NCBI GenBank assembly: GCA_021323265.1
Contig: JAJTCO010000014.1
Coordinates: 1-56,003, forward strand
DNA from: Pseudoduganella sp.
GTDB taxonomy: Bacteria > Pseudomonadota > Gammaproteobacteria > Burkholderiales > Burkholderiaceae_D
Length of the DNA: 56,003 nucleotides
Direction of reading: 5' to 3'
Shown: positions 7,852 through 15,603 of the stretch, one piece after another
Layout: every line of letters starts with the position of its first letter
How positions within the stretch are numbered: position 1 is the first letter of the stretch
Translations under genes and position numbers: made by a program
The notes under the pieces: model-generated
What the model saw: the letters and a program-made list of their open reading frames with translations, nothing else
What the model was told of the DNA's origin: nothing
The model's database searches: none

Positions 7852-8550
7852 TCATGGCAGGTCGAAGAGCAATACCTCTACCTGCTCGGCGCCGGCCAGC
7901 ACCACCTTGTCCTCGCCACGGATCTTGGCCGCGTCGCCGCCTTTCAGCGCCGTGCCGTTGACCGTCAGCGTGCCTCGGATCACGTGCACGTACGCCTGGC
8001 GCCCGGCGCCCAGCGCATGCTCCACGCCGGCGCCGCCGTCCAGGAGCGAGGCATAGATGAAGGCATCCTGGTGCACCGTCACCGAACCGTCGCGCCCATC
8101 GGGCGAGGCGATCAGGCGCAGGCCGCCGGCCTTGCTCTCGGGCGGGAAGTGCTTTTCCTCGTAACCCGGGGCGATGCCGCGCTCGGACGGCTCGATCCAG
8201 ATCTGCAGGAAATGCACGCCTTCGCGCGGCGAGTGGTTGTACTCGCTGTGCCGCACGCCGGTGCCGGCGCTCATGCGCTGCACGTCGCCGTAGTGCAGGA
8301 CCGAACCGTTGCCCATGCTGTCCTTGTGCTCCAGCGCCCCGCTCAGGACATAGGAAATGATCTCCATGTCCCGGTGGCCGTGGGTGCCGAAGCCCTGGCC
8401 GGGCGCCACCTTGTCTTCGTTGATCACCAGCAGCGGGCCGAAGCCGACGTGGGCGGGGTCGTGGTAGTGGCCGAAGGAAAAGCTGTGCTTGGAATCGAGC
8501 CAGCCAAAGTTAGCGGCGCCACGGTCTTCGGATTTACGGATTTGCAACAT
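7852..8550 (-). CDS. Pirin family protein (YhhW-like bicupin, quercetinase type)
   Basis: 232 aa, full pirin length. The N-terminal cupin carries the metal ligands H57, H59, H101 and E103 (THGHRDME and [10 protein letters not shown]). E. coli YhhW, a close family member, shows quercetin 2,3-dioxygenase activity; the physiological substrate of most pirins is unknown. The gene is divergent from a LysR regulator only about 105 bases away, the usual layout when the regulator controls its neighbour. An inverted repeat lies in the shared intergenic region. Confidence 0.9.
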   Translation of the reverse strand: MLQIRKSEDRGAANFGWLDSKHSFSFGHYHDPAHVGFGPLLVINEDKVAPGQGFGTHGHRDMEIISYVLSGALEHKDSMGNGSVLHYGDVQRMSAGTGVRHSEYNHSPREGVHFLQIWIEPSERGIAPGYEEKHFPPESKAGGLRLIASPDGRDGSVTVHQDAFIYASLLDGGAGVEHALGAGRQAYVHVIRGTLTVNGTALKGGDAAKIRGEDKVVLAGAEQVEVLLFDLP

Positions 8551-8571
8551 GTTTATCTCCTTGTGCGATAA

Positions 8572-8648
8572 TTTCGATCAGATGTTTCACAGTATATGGG
8601 CGGTTGTTCGTGTAAAAAAGCGAATAATTTGCCGTCTTATGATCGAAA
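8572..8648. promoter_or_regulatory. Candidate LysR operator pair between pirin and lysR genes
   Basis: Two perfect 9-base inverted half sites, TTTCGATCA (8572-8580) and TGATCGAAA (8640-8648), sit in the 105-base divergent intergenic region. Their centres lie about 68 bases apart, which would allow a LysR-type tetramer to bridge both sites. The right copy lies just upstream of the regulator start codon at 8656, which would suit autorepression. This is pattern evidence only; the sites were found by eye. Confidence 0.4.
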
Positions 8649-8655
8649 AAATCGA

Positions 8656-9600
8656 ATGCTCAGACTCAGCCTGGAAGCCTTGCAAATCGTGGACGCCATC
8701 GACCGTGGCGGCTCGTTTGCCGCCGCCGCCCGCGAACTGTTCCGCGTGCCCTCGACCATCTCCTACACCGTGGGCAAGCTGGAGGAGGAGCTGGGCGTGC
8801 AGGTGTTCGAGCGCATCGGCCCGCGCGTGGCGCTGACGGCGGCCGGGCGCGAACTGCTGAAGGAGGGCCGCTACCTGCTCAAGGCGGCGGGCGACCTGGA
8901 GCAGCGCGTGCGGCGCGTGGCCTCCGGCTGGGAAACGGAACTGGCGCTCGGTCTCGATTCCATGTTCGGCGCCGCCGTGCTGGCCGACGACGTGCAAGCC
9001 TTCTACGGGGTGACGCAGCAGACCCGCCTGCGCCTGGTGCACGAGGCGCTGGGCGGCAGCTGGGAGGCGCTGCTGGAGCGGCGCGTCGACCTGGTGCTGG
9101 GCGCCCCCGGCGACGGCCCGGCCGGCGGCGGCTACGTCTCGCAAGCCATCGGCCAGTTGCGCTGGGTGTTCGCGGTGGCGCCCGGACATCCCCTGGCGCA
9201 GGTGCCCGGCCCGCTGGGGCGCAACGACCTGCAGCATCACCGCGCCATCGTGGTGGCCGACTCTTCGCGCCTGCTGGCGCCGCGCACGGTGGGCCTGGTG
9301 CTGGGGCAGGACACGCTGACCGTGCCCACCATGCAGGCCAAGTTCGACTACCAGTTGGCCGGGCTGGGGTTCGGCTTCCTGCCCGAGCACTGCGCGCGCC
9401 AGGCCATTGCCGCCGGCCTGCTGGTGGAGAAGGCCGTGGAGGAGCCGAAACCGGAGGAAACCTTCTATCTGGCCTGGCGCAGCGGCGAATCCGGCGCGGC
9501 CTTGCGCTGGTGGCAACAGCGCTTGGGCGCGCCCGGCGTGTTCGAACGGCTGTGCCGCCACCTGCCAACTGTTGCGAACAATCAAGAATTGCAAGGGTGA
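8656..9600 (+). CDS. LysR family transcriptional regulator
   Basis: 314 aa from the ATG at 8656, which starts at the usual distance from the helix-turn-helix (FAAAARELFRVPSTISYTVGKLEEELG, with the first 60 residues forming the winged HTH). The effector-binding domain follows (about 90-295). The frame is open upstream to 8596, but that extension would put 20 untypical residues before the HTH and overlap the promoter. It is divergent from the pirin gene and probably its regulator. Ligand unknown. It resembles the subgroup of LysR proteins often found next to pirin or quinone-stress genes. Confidence 0.9.
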   Translation: MLRLSLEALQIVDAIDRGGSFAAAARELFRVPSTISYTVGKLEEELGVQVFERIGPRVALTAAGRELLKEGRYLLKAAGDLEQRVRRVASGWETELALGLDSMFGAAVLADDVQAFYGVTQQTRLRLVHEALGGSWEALLERRVDLVLGAPGDGPAGGGYVSQAIGQLRWVFAVAPGHPLAQVPGPLGRNDLQHHRAIVVADSSRLLAPRTVGLVLGQDTLTVPTMQAKFDYQLAGLGFGFLPEHCARQAIAAGLLVEKAVEEPKPEETFYLAWRSGESGAALRWWQQRLGAPGVFERLCRHLPTVANNQELQG

Positions 9601-9645
9601 TGCGCGTCTGAGTTGACGACAGCCAACTGTTTCGGAGTACCATAA

Positions 9646-9655
9646 GAAACGTTTC
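9646..9655. promoter_or_regulatory. 10-base palindrome upstream of the HDOD gene
   Basis: GAAACGTTTC is a perfect palindrome 18 bases before the ATG at 9673. A possible -35 (TTGACG, 9613-9618) and a weak -10 (TACCAT, 9638-9643, 19-base spacing) precede it, so a protein bound here would cover the transcription start. This is a candidate operator only; short palindromes also occur by chance. Confidence 0.3.
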
Positions 9656-9672
9656 ATTTCGCCTGCCACGGT

Positions 9673-10629
9673 ATGACAAGTCCTGCAACTCCACTCTTCA
9701 TGAAGCTCCTCGCCGACCGCGCGGGCAATCCGGGCGGCTTCCTGTTCTGCGGCAGCGGCGCCGTGGCGCTGCCCGAGGGGCTGGGCGAGCTGGCGGCCAA
9801 GCTGCCTTGCTTCTACCGCGAGCCCATGGCGGCCCCGCTGGCGGCGCAGCTCGGGGAGGCCGGCCTGCAGGCGATGCCGGCCGGCGCCCTGCAGCGCAAC
9901 GACATGGAATTCGAGCTGGTGCTGGAACCGCGCATCGACTGGATCGAAGGCGACTGGCCGCTGCAGGCGCCGGCCCGCTCCAGCGGGGCGCAAGCGGCGT
10001 CGCGCGCCATGGCGCTGCAGCTGGTGCAACTGGTGAGCAACGATGCCGACACCCACGAGATCGAGGAGATCCTGCGGCGCGACCCGACCCTGTCCTACCA
10101 CCTGCTCAAGCTGGTCAATTCCCTGGGCATGGGCACGGGACGCAAGGTGACCAGCTTCAGCCAGGCGATCCTGATCCTGGGCCGCCAGCAGTTGCGCCGC
10201 TGGCTGAACCTGATGCTGTTCGCCGCGCGCAGCGACGACGTGCGTTCGCCGATGCTGCTGGCGCGCGTTTCCGTGCGTGCGCGTACGATGGAGTTGCTGG
10301 CGCGCGAAGCGGGCGAGGGCAAACAGGTGCAGGAGCAAGCCTTCATGGTCGGCATGTTCTCGCTGCTGGGCGTGCTGTTCGGCGTGCCGCTGGGCGAGCT
10401 GCTGGCGCCCCTCAGCCTGGGCGAGTCGGCGCAGCAGGCGCTGCTCACCAAGTCCGGCGCCCTGGGCGAACTGCTGGCCATGGTGGAGGCGGCCGAGCAT
10501 TGCGATATGGTGGCGGTTGCCAAGAGCCTGGACGCGCTGCAGCTGCCGGCCCTCGACTTTAACCGCCTGGTGGTGGAGGCAAACCTGTGGATGCTGAGCG
10601 TGACGGGTGAAGTTGGACATCATGGATAA
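9673..10629 (+). CDS. HDOD domain protein
   Basis: 318 aa. An N-terminal region of about 100 residues of unknown fold is followed by an HDOD domain (about 112-300), marked by a helical pattern such as ILRRDPTLSYHLLKLVNS and AILILGRQQLRRWLNLML. HDOD domains are HD-like folds without phosphohydrolase metal ligands. They are common in c-di-GMP and chemosensory signalling, often as protein-protein adaptors. The gene overlaps the start of the PAS-GGDEF-EAL gene downstream by 8-23 bases, which argues for co-expression and a shared task. Architecture resembles the HDOD half of YuxH-type EAL-HDOD proteins, without a recognisable EAL. Confidence 0.82.
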   Translation: MTSPATPLFMKLLADRAGNPGGFLFCGSGAVALPEGLGELAAKLPCFYREPMAAPLAAQLGEAGLQAMPAGALQRNDMEFELVLEPRIDWIEGDWPLQAPARSSGAQAASRAMALQLVQLVSNDADTHEIEEILRRDPTLSYHLLKLVNSLGMGTGRKVTSFSQAILILGRQQLRRWLNLMLFAARSDDVRSPMLLARVSVRARTMELLAREAGEGKQVQEQAFMVGMFSLLGVLFGVPLGELLAPLSLGESAQQALLTKSGALGELLAMVEAAEHCDMVAVAKSLDALQLPALDFNRLVVEANLWMLSVTGEVGHHG

Positions 10630-12775
10630 GGACCGGATCGCGCGTTGCCTGGCACTGGGCCAGCTGGCGCGCAGCCAGCAGGGCGAGGCGCAGGCCGCCA
10701 CCCTGGCCGAACTGGAGGCGGCGCTGCTGGCGCTGCAGCCGGCGCCGGCGCCTGCCGATGCCGAGTTCCGGCTGGACTACGCCGGCTACGTGACGCACTG
10801 GAACGAGGGCGCCGAGCAGCTGTTCGGCTACCGTGCCGGCGAGGCCGTGGGCCAGCACGTGCTGTTCCTGTACGCCGAGGACGACGAGGACGGCAATATC
10901 GCCGAAATGGTGGTGGACGCCGACCATGCGGTGGTGGACGTGCAGCGCCGCAAAAAGTCGGGGGAAGTGATCCGCGTGCGCCTCTCGATCTCGCTCGAGC
11001 GCGACGCCACGGGCCAGCCGAGCGGCATGCGCGTGCACATCGAACCGATGATGGAGTACCTGACGACGCGCGAGAAGACCACGCTGCACGCGCGCATCAT
11101 CGAGGACAGCGACCAGGGCGTGCTGATCACGGACGCCAGCGAGCGCATCGTCTCCATCAACGGCGCCTTCACGCGCATTACCGGCTACAGCGCAGCCGAG
11201 GCGCTGGGCAAGACGCCGGACCTGCTGCGCTCGGGCGTGCACGACGCCGACTTCCGCGCCAAGGTGCGCGCGGCAATGAAGGGCGCGGGGCCGTGGCGCG
11301 GCGAAATCATCGGCAAGCGCAAGAACGGCGAGCTGTTCCCCCAGTCCGTCACCGTCAGCGCCGTGCGCGACGAGCAGGGGGCGATCAGCCACACCTTTTC
11401 GCTGTTCTCCGACATCAGCGTGCACAAGGATGCCGAAGCGCGCATGCAGCAGCTGGCCAACTACGATTCCCTGACAGGCCTGCCTAATCTCGGCCTGCTG
11501 GGACGCCTGCTCGAGCAGGCCATGACCGAAGCGCGCCGCAAGGGCGAGCACGGCGCGCTGCTGGTGGTGGACTTGCCGCGCATGGGCGCCCTGAGCGACA
11601 CGCTCGGCTACGAAGTGGCCAATTCGGTGCTGGTGGCGGTGGGACGCCTGTTCCGGGAAGTGCTGCGCGAGGAAGACATCCTGGCGCGGCTGGAGGGCGC
11701 GCGCTTCGCTGCCGCGCTGCCGCAGATCGAAAAGCGCGAACATGCCGCCATCGTCGCGCAAAAACTGATTGCGGCGCTGGATGCCCCGATCCAGGTCGGC
11801 AGCCATGCGCTGCAGGTGCACGCGCAGATCGGCATCGCGGTGTACCCGGAGGACGCGCCGGATGCGCCGGAACTGGTGCGCGGCGCCGAGGCGGCCATGG
11901 CGCGCGTGCTGCCGGGCCAGGAGCCCGCCCTGCTGTTCTACAGCGAGGAAATGAACCAGCGCGCCAAGGAGCACCTGCGCATCGAAAGCGAATTGCGCCA
12001 GGGGCTGGCCAACAACGAGCTGCTGCTGTACTACCAGCCCAAGGTCAGCCTGCGCAGCGGGCGCATCCTGGGCGCCGAAGCGCTGCTGCGCTGGCGCCAT
12101 CCGGTGCGCGGCCTCGTGTCGCCGGGCGTGTTCATCCCCGTGGCCGAAGAGACGGGCATGATCTTCGAACTGGGCAACTGGGTGCTGGAAGAGGCGTGCC
12201 GCCAGATCGCCGCCTGGCGCAGCGCCAACCTGATGATGCCGCCGATTGCCGTCAACCTGTCGGCGCGCCAGTTCGACAGCAAGCTGCCCGAGCGCGTGGC
12301 CGACGTGCTGGCGCGCTACCAGGTGCACCCGGAACAGCTGATGCTGGAGATTACCGAAAGCCTGCTGGTGCGCGGCGCGGACAATGTCATCGCCATCATG
12401 AACGAGCTGGTGGCCATGGGCCTGTCGCTGGCGCTGGACGATTTCGGCACCGGCTATTCGAGCCTGGCCTACCTGAAGAAATTCCCGATCAGCACGTTGA
12501 AAATCGACCGCGCCTTCGTGGTCGGGCTGCCCTTCGAGGAAAACGATTGCGCCATCGCGCGCGCCATCGTGACCATGGCCAAGCAGCTGCGCCAGGAAAT
12601 CGTGGCCGAGGGCGTGGAAACCATTGAGCAGATGAGCTTCCTGCGCGACCTGGGCTGCGACCAGCTGCAAGGCTACCTGTTCAGCCAGCCGGTCGCCGCG
12701 GCCGACTTCGAACGCATGCTGCGCGAAGGCAAGCGGCTGGCCGTGACGGGCCGGCAGGCGACGCTGGCTCTATAA
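10607..12775 (+). CDS. PAS-PAS-GGDEF-EAL protein, probable c-di-GMP phosphodiesterase
   Basis: 722 aa from the GTG at 10607 (an ATG at 10622 would give 717). Order: two PAS domains (about 45-150 and 160-285), a degenerate GGDEF domain (about 290-455) and an EAL domain (about 460-710). The GGDEF signature is replaced by EGARF at about 363-367, so cyclase activity is unlikely. The EAL site looks intact: E491-A-L, DDFGTGYSSL from D611 and VAEGVET later. I infer a sensor-controlled phosphodiesterase that hydrolyses c-di-GMP. No membrane segment is seen, so sensing is cytoplasmic. It is coupled to the HDOD gene upstream. Confidence 0.92.
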   Translation: MKLDIMDKDRIARCLALGQLARSQQGEAQAATLAELEAALLALQPAPAPADAEFRLDYAGYVTHWNEGAEQLFGYRAGEAVGQHVLFLYAEDDEDGNIAEMVVDADHAVVDVQRRKKSGEVIRVRLSISLERDATGQPSGMRVHIEPMMEYLTTREKTTLHARIIEDSDQGVLITDASERIVSINGAFTRITGYSAAEALGKTPDLLRSGVHDADFRAKVRAAMKGAGPWRGEIIGKRKNGELFPQSVTVSAVRDEQGAISHTFSLFSDISVHKDAEARMQQLANYDSLTGLPNLGLLGRLLEQAMTEARRKGEHGALLVVDLPRMGALSDTLGYEVANSVLVAVGRLFREVLREEDILARLEGARFAAALPQIEKREHAAIVAQKLIAALDAPIQVGSHALQVHAQIGIAVYPEDAPDAPELVRGAEAAMARVLPGQEPALLFYSEEMNQRAKEHLRIESELRQGLANNELLLYYQPKVSLRSGRILGAEALLRWRHPVRGLVSPGVFIPVAEETGMIFELGNWVLEEACRQIAAWRSANLMMPPIAVNLSARQFDSKLPERVADVLARYQVHPEQLMLEITESLLVRGADNVIAIMNELVAMGLSLALDDFGTGYSSLAYLKKFPISTLKIDRAFVVGLPFEENDCAIARAIVTMAKQLRQEIVAEGVETIEQMSFLRDLGCDQLQGYLFSQPVAAADFERMLREGKRLAVTGRQATLAL

Positions 12776-12853
12776 AATCCCCCATTCCTGGACCTTTCTT
12801 GGGGCCAGGTTGCGGCGCACACTGTGCCTGCCGACAATCGAAGGGGGAGTGCC

Positions 12854-13402
12854 ATGCTGGATTTCTACTACACCGCCACGCCGCAAGGGCAGCAGTTGCT
12901 CATGTTCCTGGAGGAGACCGGCTTGCCGTTTCGCCGCATCGCGAAAGCGCAGGCGCTGGCCCTGGTCGACCACTGGCCGGCCGACGGCGGCGACCCGCTG
13001 CCGCTGCAGCAATCGGGCGCCATGCTGCTGTACCTGGCGGAAAAGGCCGGCTTCGGCATGCCGGCGGGCATGCGCGGGCGCACCGAAGCGCGCCAGTGGC
13101 TGTTCTGGCAGAAGCAGTTCGAGTGCCAGGGCAACGCGACGGCGCAGCTGTTCGGCACGCTGGAACGCCAACTGGCCGAGCGCGCCTACCTGGCGGGCGA
13201 GCAGTATTCCGTGGCCGACATGGCCTGCTACCCGTGGGTGAGCGCGGGCGGCGAAACGCTGGCCGCCTATCCCAACCTGGCGCGCTGGTTCCACGCCATC
13301 AGCCAGCGCCCGGCCACGCGCCGCGCTTACGGCCGGGAAATGTCCATCTGGGGGGCTGACCCCAAGGTGGACATTTCTCAGCTGGAAGAGGTGCTGCCGT
13401 GA
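12854..13402 (+). CDS. Glutathione S-transferase-like protein with reduced thioredoxin-like domain
   Basis: 182 aa from the ATG at 12854, well spaced after an AGGGGGAG ribosome-binding site. The C-terminal helical GST domain is recognisable (AYLAGEQYSVADMACYPWV, then YPNLARWFHAISQRPA). The N-terminal thioredoxin-like half is only about 65 residues, and the usual cis-Pro before the SGA motif is missing (PLQQSGAMLLYLAEK is present), so glutathione binding is doubtful. The last roughly 20 residues are encoded by a palindromic repeat (13338-13376). The stop overlaps the GTG of the EamA gene, so the two are probably co-translated. Confidence 0.82.
   Translation: MLDFYYTATPQGQQLLMFLEETGLPFRRIAKAQALALVDHWPADGGDPLPLQQSGAMLLYLAEKAGFGMPAGMRGRTEARQWLFWQKQFECQGNATAQLFGTLERQLAERAYLAGEQYSVADMACYPWVSAGGETLAAYPNLARWFHAISQRPATRRAYGREMSIWGADPKVDISQLEEVLP
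13338..13376. repeat. Palindromic repeat inside the 3' end of the GST-like gene
   Basis: Nine-base perfect arms AAATGTCCA (13338-13346) and TGGACATTT (13368-13376) enclose a GGGG...CCCC inner stem. The inner word GGGGTCAGC (read on the minus strand) and the outer GGACATTT also occur in the 27-base-arm hairpin at 44799, suggesting one repeat family. Here it lies in frame within coding sequence and forms the C-terminal tail of the GST-like protein. Confidence 0.65.
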
Positions 13403-14310
13403 GGCGCGGCGATGCGCTGAGCCTGGTCGGCGTGGCGGCATTGTGGGGCGCCTCTTACCTGTTCATCCGCGTCGGGGCGCCGGCGTTCGGGGCGGCGGCC
13501 ATGGCGGGCGTGCGCGCGCTGGCGGCGGCGGCCTTGCTGCTGCCGCTCTTGCTGTGGCGCGGGCAGTGGGCGGCGCTGCGCCGCCATGGGCGCGGCATCG
13601 CCTTCGTCGGCGTCACCAATGCGGCGCTGCCGTTCCTGCTGTTTAATTTTGCCGCGCTCAGCCTGCCGGCCGGCCTGTCGTCCATCCTGAGCGCCACCAC
13701 GCCGCTGTTCGCGGCGCTGATCGGCGCCATCTGGCTCGGCGACCGGCTCACGCTGGCGCGCATGGCCGGGCTGTCGCTCGGCTTTGGCGGCGTGGTGCTG
13801 CTGGTGGCGGGCAAGCTGCACGTGCTGCCGCAGGCGGACCTGCTGCGCACGGCGCTGGCGGCGCTGGCCTGCCTGGTGGCGACGCTGCTGTACGGGGTGT
13901 CGGGCAATTTCAGCAAGCGTTATCTGGCCGATGTGCCGCCGCTGGCGGTGGCGACTGGCAGCCAGGTGGTGGCGGCCGTGCTGCTGGCCGGGCCGGCGCT
14001 GGCGCTGTGGCCGGACGCACCGCCTTCGCCGCGGGCTTGGGGCGCGGTGCTGGCGCTGGCGGCGCTGTGCACGACGTTTGCGTATGTGCTGTTCTTCGGG
14101 CTGATTGCGCGGCTGGGGGCGAGCAGGGCCATGAGTGCCCTGTTCCTGATTCCTGCCTTTGGCGTGCTGTGGGGGTGTGTCTTCCTGGATGAGGCGTTCT
14201 CGCTGCAGATGGGCTTGAGCTGCCTGGTGATCCTCGCCGGCTGCGCGCTGACCACCGGGCTGCTGGAGCCGTCGCGCTGGACGGCTCCCTTCATGACAAA
14301 GCGCGCCTAG
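13399..14310 (+). CDS. EamA/DMT family transporter (RhaT/YdcZ superfamily)
   Basis: 303 aa, almost entirely membrane-spanning, with about ten helices arranged as two EamA repeats (residues about 5-135 and 145-285). The start motif (LVGVAALWGASYLFIRVG) and the end of repeat 1 (LGFGGVVLLV) are typical. It is an inner-membrane exporter or importer of small metabolites; substrate cannot be told from sequence. It starts with GTG overlapping the stop of the GST-like gene, and its end overlaps the end of the convergent KGG gene by four bases. Confidence 0.9.
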   Translation: MRRGDALSLVGVAALWGASYLFIRVGAPAFGAAAMAGVRALAAAALLLPLLLWRGQWAALRRHGRGIAFVGVTNAALPFLLFNFAALSLPAGLSSILSATTPLFAALIGAIWLGDRLTLARMAGLSLGFGGVVLLVAGKLHVLPQADLLRTALAALACLVATLLYGVSGNFSKRYLADVPPLAVATGSQVVAAVLLAGPALALWPDAPPSPRAWGAVLALAALCTTFAYVLFFGLIARLGASRAMSALFLIPAFGVLWGCVFLDEAFSLQMGLSCLVILAGCALTTGLLEPSRWTAPFMTKRA

Positions 14311-14660
14311 CGCTTGTCATCGTTCTTTTGGCCCTGGCGGCCGGCGTCGGCATGCTGTTCAGGCGTGCCGCCGCGGGTATTGCCGGAGCTGCTTTGGCGG
14401 CTGCCGCTGTCCGACGCGCCGGACTGGCGGTTGCCGTCATTCTTGTGGCTCATGCTGCCGGCCTTGCGCGCTTCTTCCGAAGTGAATTCGTGCGCATTGC
14501 CGGAGGCATGGGCTGCCTTGCCGCCTTCGCTGGCGATCTCGCGCTGGCGTTCCGGGTCCATCGATGCGAAGCCGCGATTGCTGGTGTCGCCGCTTTGACG
14601 GCTACCGCCCTGGTTGCCCGACTGTTTGGATCCGCCCTTGTCTTGATTACTCGATGCCAT
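14307..14660 (-). CDS. KGG-motif stress-induced protein (YciG/GsiB-like)
   Basis: 117 aa, very hydrophilic, rich in Gly, Ser, Gln and Asn, with two KGG-type units: GFASMDPERQREIASEGGKAAH around residues 30-50 and EEARKAGSMSH after it. Such proteins are disordered, general-stress-type proteins of unknown mechanism. The ATG at 14660 is chosen over the one at 14666 because the GGGAG ribosome-binding site would abut the latter but lies six bases from the former. Single gene. Confidence 0.85.
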   Translation of the reverse strand: MASSNQDKGGSKQSGNQGGSRQSGDTSNRGFASMDPERQREIASEGGKAAHASGNAHEFTSEEARKAGSMSHKNDGNRQSGASDSGSRQSSSGNTRGGTPEQHADAGRQGQKNDDKR

Positions 14661-14787
14661 GATCATCTCCCATTTGGTTCGAAGGAGACGTCATGTTAGG
14701 CGGGGTGGTGGGGGGTATTAATCAGAACACGCGACTAGAATTTGTAGGACAATGGCTCACTGAAAAGTAACATGTTGCGGAGGAGCC

Positions 14788-15213
14788 ATGGTCGAACTGG
14801 AGCGCTTTGTCGTGGCGCAGGAAGGCCTCTACCAGCAGGTGCTGCGCGAACTGTCGGCTGGACGCAAGCGTAGCCATTGGATGTGGTTTGTCTTTCCGCA
14901 GCTGGCCGGGCTGGGCGCAAGCGCCATGGCGCAGCGCTATGCGCTCGGCAGCCTGGCCGAGGCGCGCGCGTATCTGGCGCATCCCGTGCTGGGCGCGCGG
15001 CTGCGCGAGTGCAGCGCGCTGGTGCTGGCGGTCCAGGGCGCCACCATCCATGGTATCTTCGGGTCGCCCGACAATATGAAATTCCATTCATCGATGACGT
15101 TGTTCGCGCAGGCGGCGCCGCAGGAACCGCTGTTCCGCGCCTGCCTCGACAAATACTTTGGCGGCGAGCCCGACCGGGCCACGCTGTCGTTACTGGACAA
15201 GGAGAAAGCATGA
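14788..15213 (+). CDS. DUF1810 family protein
   Basis: 141 aa, the normal length of DUF1810 proteins. Typical segments are the N-terminal ERFVVAQEGLYQQVLREL, the SHWMWFVFPQ motif and the SPDNMKFHSSMTLF motif. Function of the family is unknown. A strong GGAGGAG ribosome-binding site precedes the ATG. The stop codon overlaps the start of the glutaredoxin-like gene (ATGA), so both are made from one message. Confidence 0.9.
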   Translation: MVELERFVVAQEGLYQQVLRELSAGRKRSHWMWFVFPQLAGLGASAMAQRYALGSLAEARAYLAHPVLGARLRECSALVLAVQGATIHGIFGSPDNMKFHSSMTLFAQAAPQEPLFRACLDKYFGGEPDRATLSLLDKEKA

Positions 15214-15590
15214 CCCGCAGCATCCTCGACGACGCCCACCTGCATCCGGCCATCCGCGAGCGCGTGGCGAAGAACCATGCCGATATCGTGGCGCAAGTGC
15301 AGGCAGCCATTGCCGCCAACCGGGTGGTGGTGGTCGGCATGCGCCAGAATCCGTTCCCGAAGAAGGCGCGCCGCCTGCTCGACGCGCAGGGCACGCCGTA
15401 CGCTTACCTGGAGTTCGGCAGCTATTTCAGCCAGTGGCGCCGGCGCACGGCGCTGAAGATGTGGAGCGGCTGGCCGACCTTGCCGATGATCTTCATCGAC
15501 GGCGTGCTGATCGGCGGCGCCCAGGACCTGGAGCGCCTGATCGAGAAGGGCGAGTTCACCGCCATGGTGGCGCCGCGCCTGCAGGGCTGA
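15210..15590 (+). CDS. Glutaredoxin-fold protein lacking all cysteines
   Basis: 126 aa. After a helical N-terminus (1-35), the sequence follows a glutaredoxin: strand VVVVGM, active-site loop, helix KKARRLLDA, the WPTLP cis-Pro turn (89-93) and the IGGAQDLERL glutathione-site helix (101-110). The CPYC or CGFS active site is replaced by QNPFP (46-50), and the protein contains no cysteine at all, so classical thiol redox chemistry is impossible. It may bind glutathione, iron-sulfur clusters via a partner, or act structurally; this is inference. It is translationally coupled to DUF1810 upstream. Confidence 0.82.
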   Translation: MTRSILDDAHLHPAIRERVAKNHADIVAQVQAAIAANRVVVVGMRQNPFPKKARRLLDAQGTPYAYLEFGSYFSQWRRRTALKMWSGWPTLPMIFIDGVLIGGAQDLERLIEKGEFTAMVAPRLQG

Positions 15591-15603
15591 CGGCGCGCGC
15601 GTC

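Noticed and set aside
8596..8655. Extended N-terminus for the LysR protein
   Set aside because: The extra 20 residues would overlap the candidate operator and precede a normal LysR start; ATG at 8656 fits family length.
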